The notes beneath the pieces were generated by a model. It made no database searches and was not told the DNA's origin. It saw only the letters and a program-made list of their open reading frames with translations. From an uncultured bacterium (GTDB lineage: Bacteria > Bacillota > Limnochordia > DTU080 > JAAYLA01), in NCBI GenBank assembly GCA_937983075.1, contig CALKAQ010000102.1:1-34670 (forward strand): a stretch of DNA of 34,670 bases, in the 5' to 3' direction. How positions within the stretch are numbered: position 1 is the stretch's first letter; each line of letters opens with the position of its first letter. Of the stretch, positions 32,612 through 34,670 are shown piece by piece. A program made the position numbers and the translations under genes.

Positions 32612-33286
32612 ATGAAAATCGGACGATGGGGAACGTTGTTGGGGATCGTCGTTTTAGTGGGCGTCGTCGGGGCCCTTTGGCCGAGCGCTTCGCAAGAAAT
32701 CGACGTGCCCGAAGAGGTCGGCGAATTGTGCGCCATGTGGGTGGCCGAGCTGCCGGCCATGTATCCGGAGGATCCGCCGGAAGGCTGGACGGCCGTACTG
32801 CGCCGCAACATCGATGGCCGCATCTATCTTTTCGGGCCGATCGAAGGGCATTATTTCCGCTTCCTCGAAGATGAAGAGTACATCTGCGGCGTTCACTACA
32901 ATACGGACAAGCACAGCGCGTCCGCCGAGCCTGACGGTGCCTTGCTTTACGTCGTCGAAGGCGTATGGGCCGAGCTGCCCATCGCTTGGGAAGAGACGCC
33001 CCAGCCTGAAGAGCCGTATCGCGTGAACGAAATCCTGCTCTGGGACGCTCCGCAGGAGTGGCTCGCTACGGCGCCCGTTGAGCCCGGATATGTGTACTAC
33101 CGAAGCATGTACGATCCGCGTACGCGGGCGGCCATACCCGTCGGCTACTGGCTGCGCCATGTGGCGATTTATGATTTCCGGTTCGACTTCGGCGATCCGA
33201 CGGGTGGATACGAATTCACGCATGACGTCGTGCGGGGCGTCGATTTGGAGTTCGCACCGAAGGTCAAAATCGACGCCGGACCGTGA
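32612..33286 (+). CDS. Exported or membrane-anchored protein of unknown function
   Basis: The 224-residue product begins with M-K-I-G-R-W-G and a hydrophobic segment (about 7-24), either a signal peptide or an anchor. The rest is rich in Glu, Pro, Tyr and Trp, contains three Cys (C-A-M-W, C-G-V-H) and looks beta-rich. No family was recognised. ATG 32612 is chosen as the start of the hydrophobic segment. The ribosome site (GAGG, about 11 bases away) is weak, and TTG 32570 in the same frame is an alternative. An O-antigen-ligase-like gene follows after 78 bases on the same strand. It is divergent from the subtilase gene. Confidence 0.6.
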   Translation: MKIGRWGTLLGIVVLVGVVGALWPSASQEIDVPEEVGELCAMWVAELPAMYPEDPPEGWTAVLRRNIDGRIYLFGPIEGHYFRFLEDEEYICGVHYNTDKHSASAEPDGALLYVVEGVWAELPIAWEETPQPEEPYRVNEILLWDAPQEWLATAPVEPGYVYYRSMYDPRTRAAIPVGYWLRHVAIYDFRFDFGDPTGGYEFTHDVVRGVDLEFAPKVKIDAGP

Positions 33287-33364
33287 CGGCGGTATGCAGC
33301 GCCGCCGCGTTTGGCGTCGCGGAGCCATCGCAAAAGCTGTGCTGTTTGAAAGGACGTTGTGTGA

Positions 33365-34519
33365 TTGAAGGACGCAGCCGAACCGATTGAACTCGAACGG
33401 AACGAGGTCGACAATCGGTTCGAGACGATCGCAGCTTGGATTTTGCCGTTTCATCCGGCTGCCGCATTCGTTGCTTTGATCGGTCTGTCGCTGCGGGTGC
33501 GGCGCGTTTGGGCCGGCCTGCGGGAACAAAAGGCGGACTTGACGATTTGGGCGTTGCTCGGCCTCGCCGGGGTCATCAGCGTCGTGGGCGCATACGATTC
33601 GGGACGGGCTGCCATCGAATGGTTTGCGCCGTTTCTCTTTTTGTGGCTGTATGCCTTGGGCCGCTGGGCGGTCCAAGCGCCGTCCCGATTTTTGCGCGCC
33701 ATGCTGCGAGGCACGGCGGCGCTCGCCTTGGTGATCGTCCTGGCAAGGTTGTTCAAGCTGGAATTTGCTGTAGGCGACTTCACGGTTTTGGGCGCGTTTG
33801 CCCGGCCGGGGCAGCGCGGCAACGTCTTGGGCATTCAGTCAAATGGACTTGCCGTCATCCTCGAAGCGGGCGTCGTCGGAGGGTTTGGCTTGCTCTTGCT
33901 CGCCCGCACGGTGCGGGAGCGCATGGAAGCGGCGGTTATGGCCGTCTTGTGCCTCGCTGCGGTCGCGATTACGCTTTCCCGCGGTGCGATGGTCGGCATG
34001 ACGGTAGGCGCAGCGGTACTCGGGCTGTTGTTGACGCCGCGTTCGCTGCTCGCGTTCGTGCTCGCCGGCATGGGCACGTTGGCGGTGTCGCCGCGGGTGC
34101 GCACGCGCTTTTTGTCCATCCTTGACCTGGGTGCACACGAGGCGCGCATCGGTATTTGGCAGAGCACGCTGCGCATGATCCGGGACCACTTTTGGTTTGG
34201 CGTAGGCCCGGGAAATTTCGGCCGCGTCTATCCTTCGTATGCGGTCACCGAATCGGTGGCGAAATTCGGCAGTGCGCACAACAACTACTTGTACTTTACG
34301 GCGGCTTGGGGCGTCATCGGCGGTGTGTTGTTTTTCGGTTGGCAGGCGTGGGTGATGATTCGCAGCCTTTTGCGGGGATTGACGCCGTACCAGAAAATCA
34401 TGTGGGCCATTCTCGTCGCTTTTGGCACACACGTTCTTTTTGACGACTTGATGGCGGCTTACGTCGGGCTGCTGCTCGGCTGTCTCGAAAATCCGGCATA
34501 CAGATCGTCTGAAGCATAA
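33365..34519 (+). CDS. O-antigen ligase-like (Wzy_C family) membrane protein
   Basis: The 384-residue protein has about ten hydrophobic segments and Wzy_C/WaaL features. These are T-L-S-R-G-A-M-V-G after a central helix, then the loop R-I-G-I-W-Q-S-T-L-R-M-I-R-D-H-F-W-F-G-V-G-P-x-N-F and S-A-H-N-N-Y-L-Y-F-T-A-A-W-G-V-I-G. Family members join lipid-linked glycans to an acceptor or polymerise them at the outer face of the inner membrane; many in Bacillota have unknown substrates. TTG 33365 is used, with AAAGGA about 10 bases upstream. It is followed by a strong bidirectional terminator. Confidence 0.8.
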   Translation: MKDAAEPIELERNEVDNRFETIAAWILPFHPAAAFVALIGLSLRVRRVWAGLREQKADLTIWALLGLAGVISVVGAYDSGRAAIEWFAPFLFLWLYALGRWAVQAPSRFLRAMLRGTAALALVIVLARLFKLEFAVGDFTVLGAFARPGQRGNVLGIQSNGLAVILEAGVVGGFGLLLLARTVRERMEAAVMAVLCLAAVAITLSRGAMVGMTVGAAVLGLLLTPRSLLAFVLAGMGTLAVSPRVRTRFLSILDLGAHEARIGIWQSTLRMIRDHFWFGVGPGNFGRVYPSYAVTESVAKFGSAHNNYLYFTAAWGVIGGVLFFGWQAWVMIRSLLRGLTPYQKIMWAILVAFGTHVLFDDLMAAYVGLLLGCLENPAYRSSEA

Positions 34520-34575
34520 GGATACCCAGTTGCCCGGTCAACGACATGCGCTGCAACCGGGACAAAAAGAAAAAG

Positions 34576-34614
34576 GGCGGTGCTCTATTCGTTGCGGAGA
34601 GCACCGCCTTTTTT
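34576..34614. terminator. Bidirectional rho-independent terminator
   Basis: Perfect 11-bp arms (34576-34586 and 34598-34608) are flanked by an A-rich run (34563-34574) and TTTTTT (34609-34614). It therefore has a T-run on both strands and ends the ligase gene and the minus-strand gene that follows. Confidence 0.9.
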
Positions 34615-34620
34615 CTCGTT

Positions 34621-34670
34621 TTATCCGCAGCCTCCGCCGATGCGAGGCGAAGCGGCGGCTGCGCTGCCGG
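34621..34670 (-). CDS. C-terminal end of a minus-strand gene (partial)
   Basis: Read on the minus strand, one frame ends G-S-A-A-A-A-S-P-R-I-G-G-G-C-G and stops at TAA 34623-34621, a few bases before a terminator with a T-run in that direction. Only the last residues lie in the window. The position is what one expects of a converging gene; no function can be assigned. Confidence 0.4.
   Translation of the reverse strand, partial: GSAAAASPRIGGGCG

Noticed and set aside
1..34670. tRNA, rRNA, CRISPR arrays, insertion sequences, prophage genes
   Set aside because: None was seen when reading both strands: no repeat-spacer pattern, no transposase or integrase motifs, no cloverleaf with a T-loop.

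Overview
The window looks like part of a bacterial chromosome of moderately high GC. No rRNA, tRNA, CRISPR array, transposase or phage gene was found. Several genes have a Bacillota flavour: PspC plus LiaF-like proteins, an MhqR-like MarR regulator, VanZ and DUF6220 membrane proteins, strong Shine-Dalgarno sites, and GTG or TTG starts on many genes. Other genes point to a second membrane: a 404-residue exported protein and two smaller exported proteins that all end in Phe and read like outer-membrane beta-barrels, a lipid-A-disaccharide-synthase-related glycosyltransferase, and an O-antigen-ligase-like protein. The best guess is a diderm member of the Bacillota, possibly a Limnochordia-like lineage. 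That placement is inference and was not tested by any search.

Layout. 1-424 holds no gene. 425-2524 is a plus-strand group of membrane genes: PspC, LiaF-like, a 58-residue basic protein and a DUF6220-like protein. 2647-3505 is a minus-strand pair, a zinc-ribbon protein followed by a DedA/VTT protein. 3701-7209 is a plus-strand envelope unit of two related lipoproteins and a large putative beta-barrel, closed by a clear terminator. 7270-7696 is gene-free and carries a perfect 18-bp hairpin. 7697-8569 is an exported tandem rhodanese with a near-consensus promoter and an operator-like palindrome. 8792-9064 is a free-standing RNA polymerase alpha-CTD-like protein. 9486-10709 is a class C beta-lactamase-like serine hydrolase and 10774-12186 an RlmD-type rRNA methyltransferase.

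12445-14097 pairs a MarR regulator with UDP-GlcNAc 2-epimerase. 14151-14597 is VanZ-like. 14734-17541 is a GNAT/ADP-forming acyl-CoA synthetase fusion. 17931-19791 holds a protein weakly resembling arylamine N-acetyltransferase, then a PfkB sugar kinase. 19889-23251 (minus) is a HAD phosphatase and an exported GH-A clan glycoside hydrolase. 23405-23902 is a small exported barrel, divergent from 24364-27556, which encodes a large secreted sorbosone-dehydrogenase-like/PKD/carbohydrate-binding protein and a smaller secreted companion. 27689-28894 is the LpxB-related protein. 28936-32473 (minus) runs from a subtilisin-like lipoprotein through a Gfo/Idh/MocA oxidoreductase to a second small barrel. 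32612-34519 (plus) is an exported protein of unknown function and an O-antigen-ligase-like protein. The window ends in a bidirectional terminator and the last codons of a minus-strand gene.

The common theme is envelope and extracellular carbohydrate handling: surface lipoproteins and barrels, secreted sugar-active enzymes, a sugar kinase, a nucleotide-sugar epimerase and glycan-assembly proteins. The most distinctive parts are the lipoprotein-lipoprotein-barrel unit, the two paralogous small barrels, and the two-gene secreted sugar-oxidoreductase-like unit.
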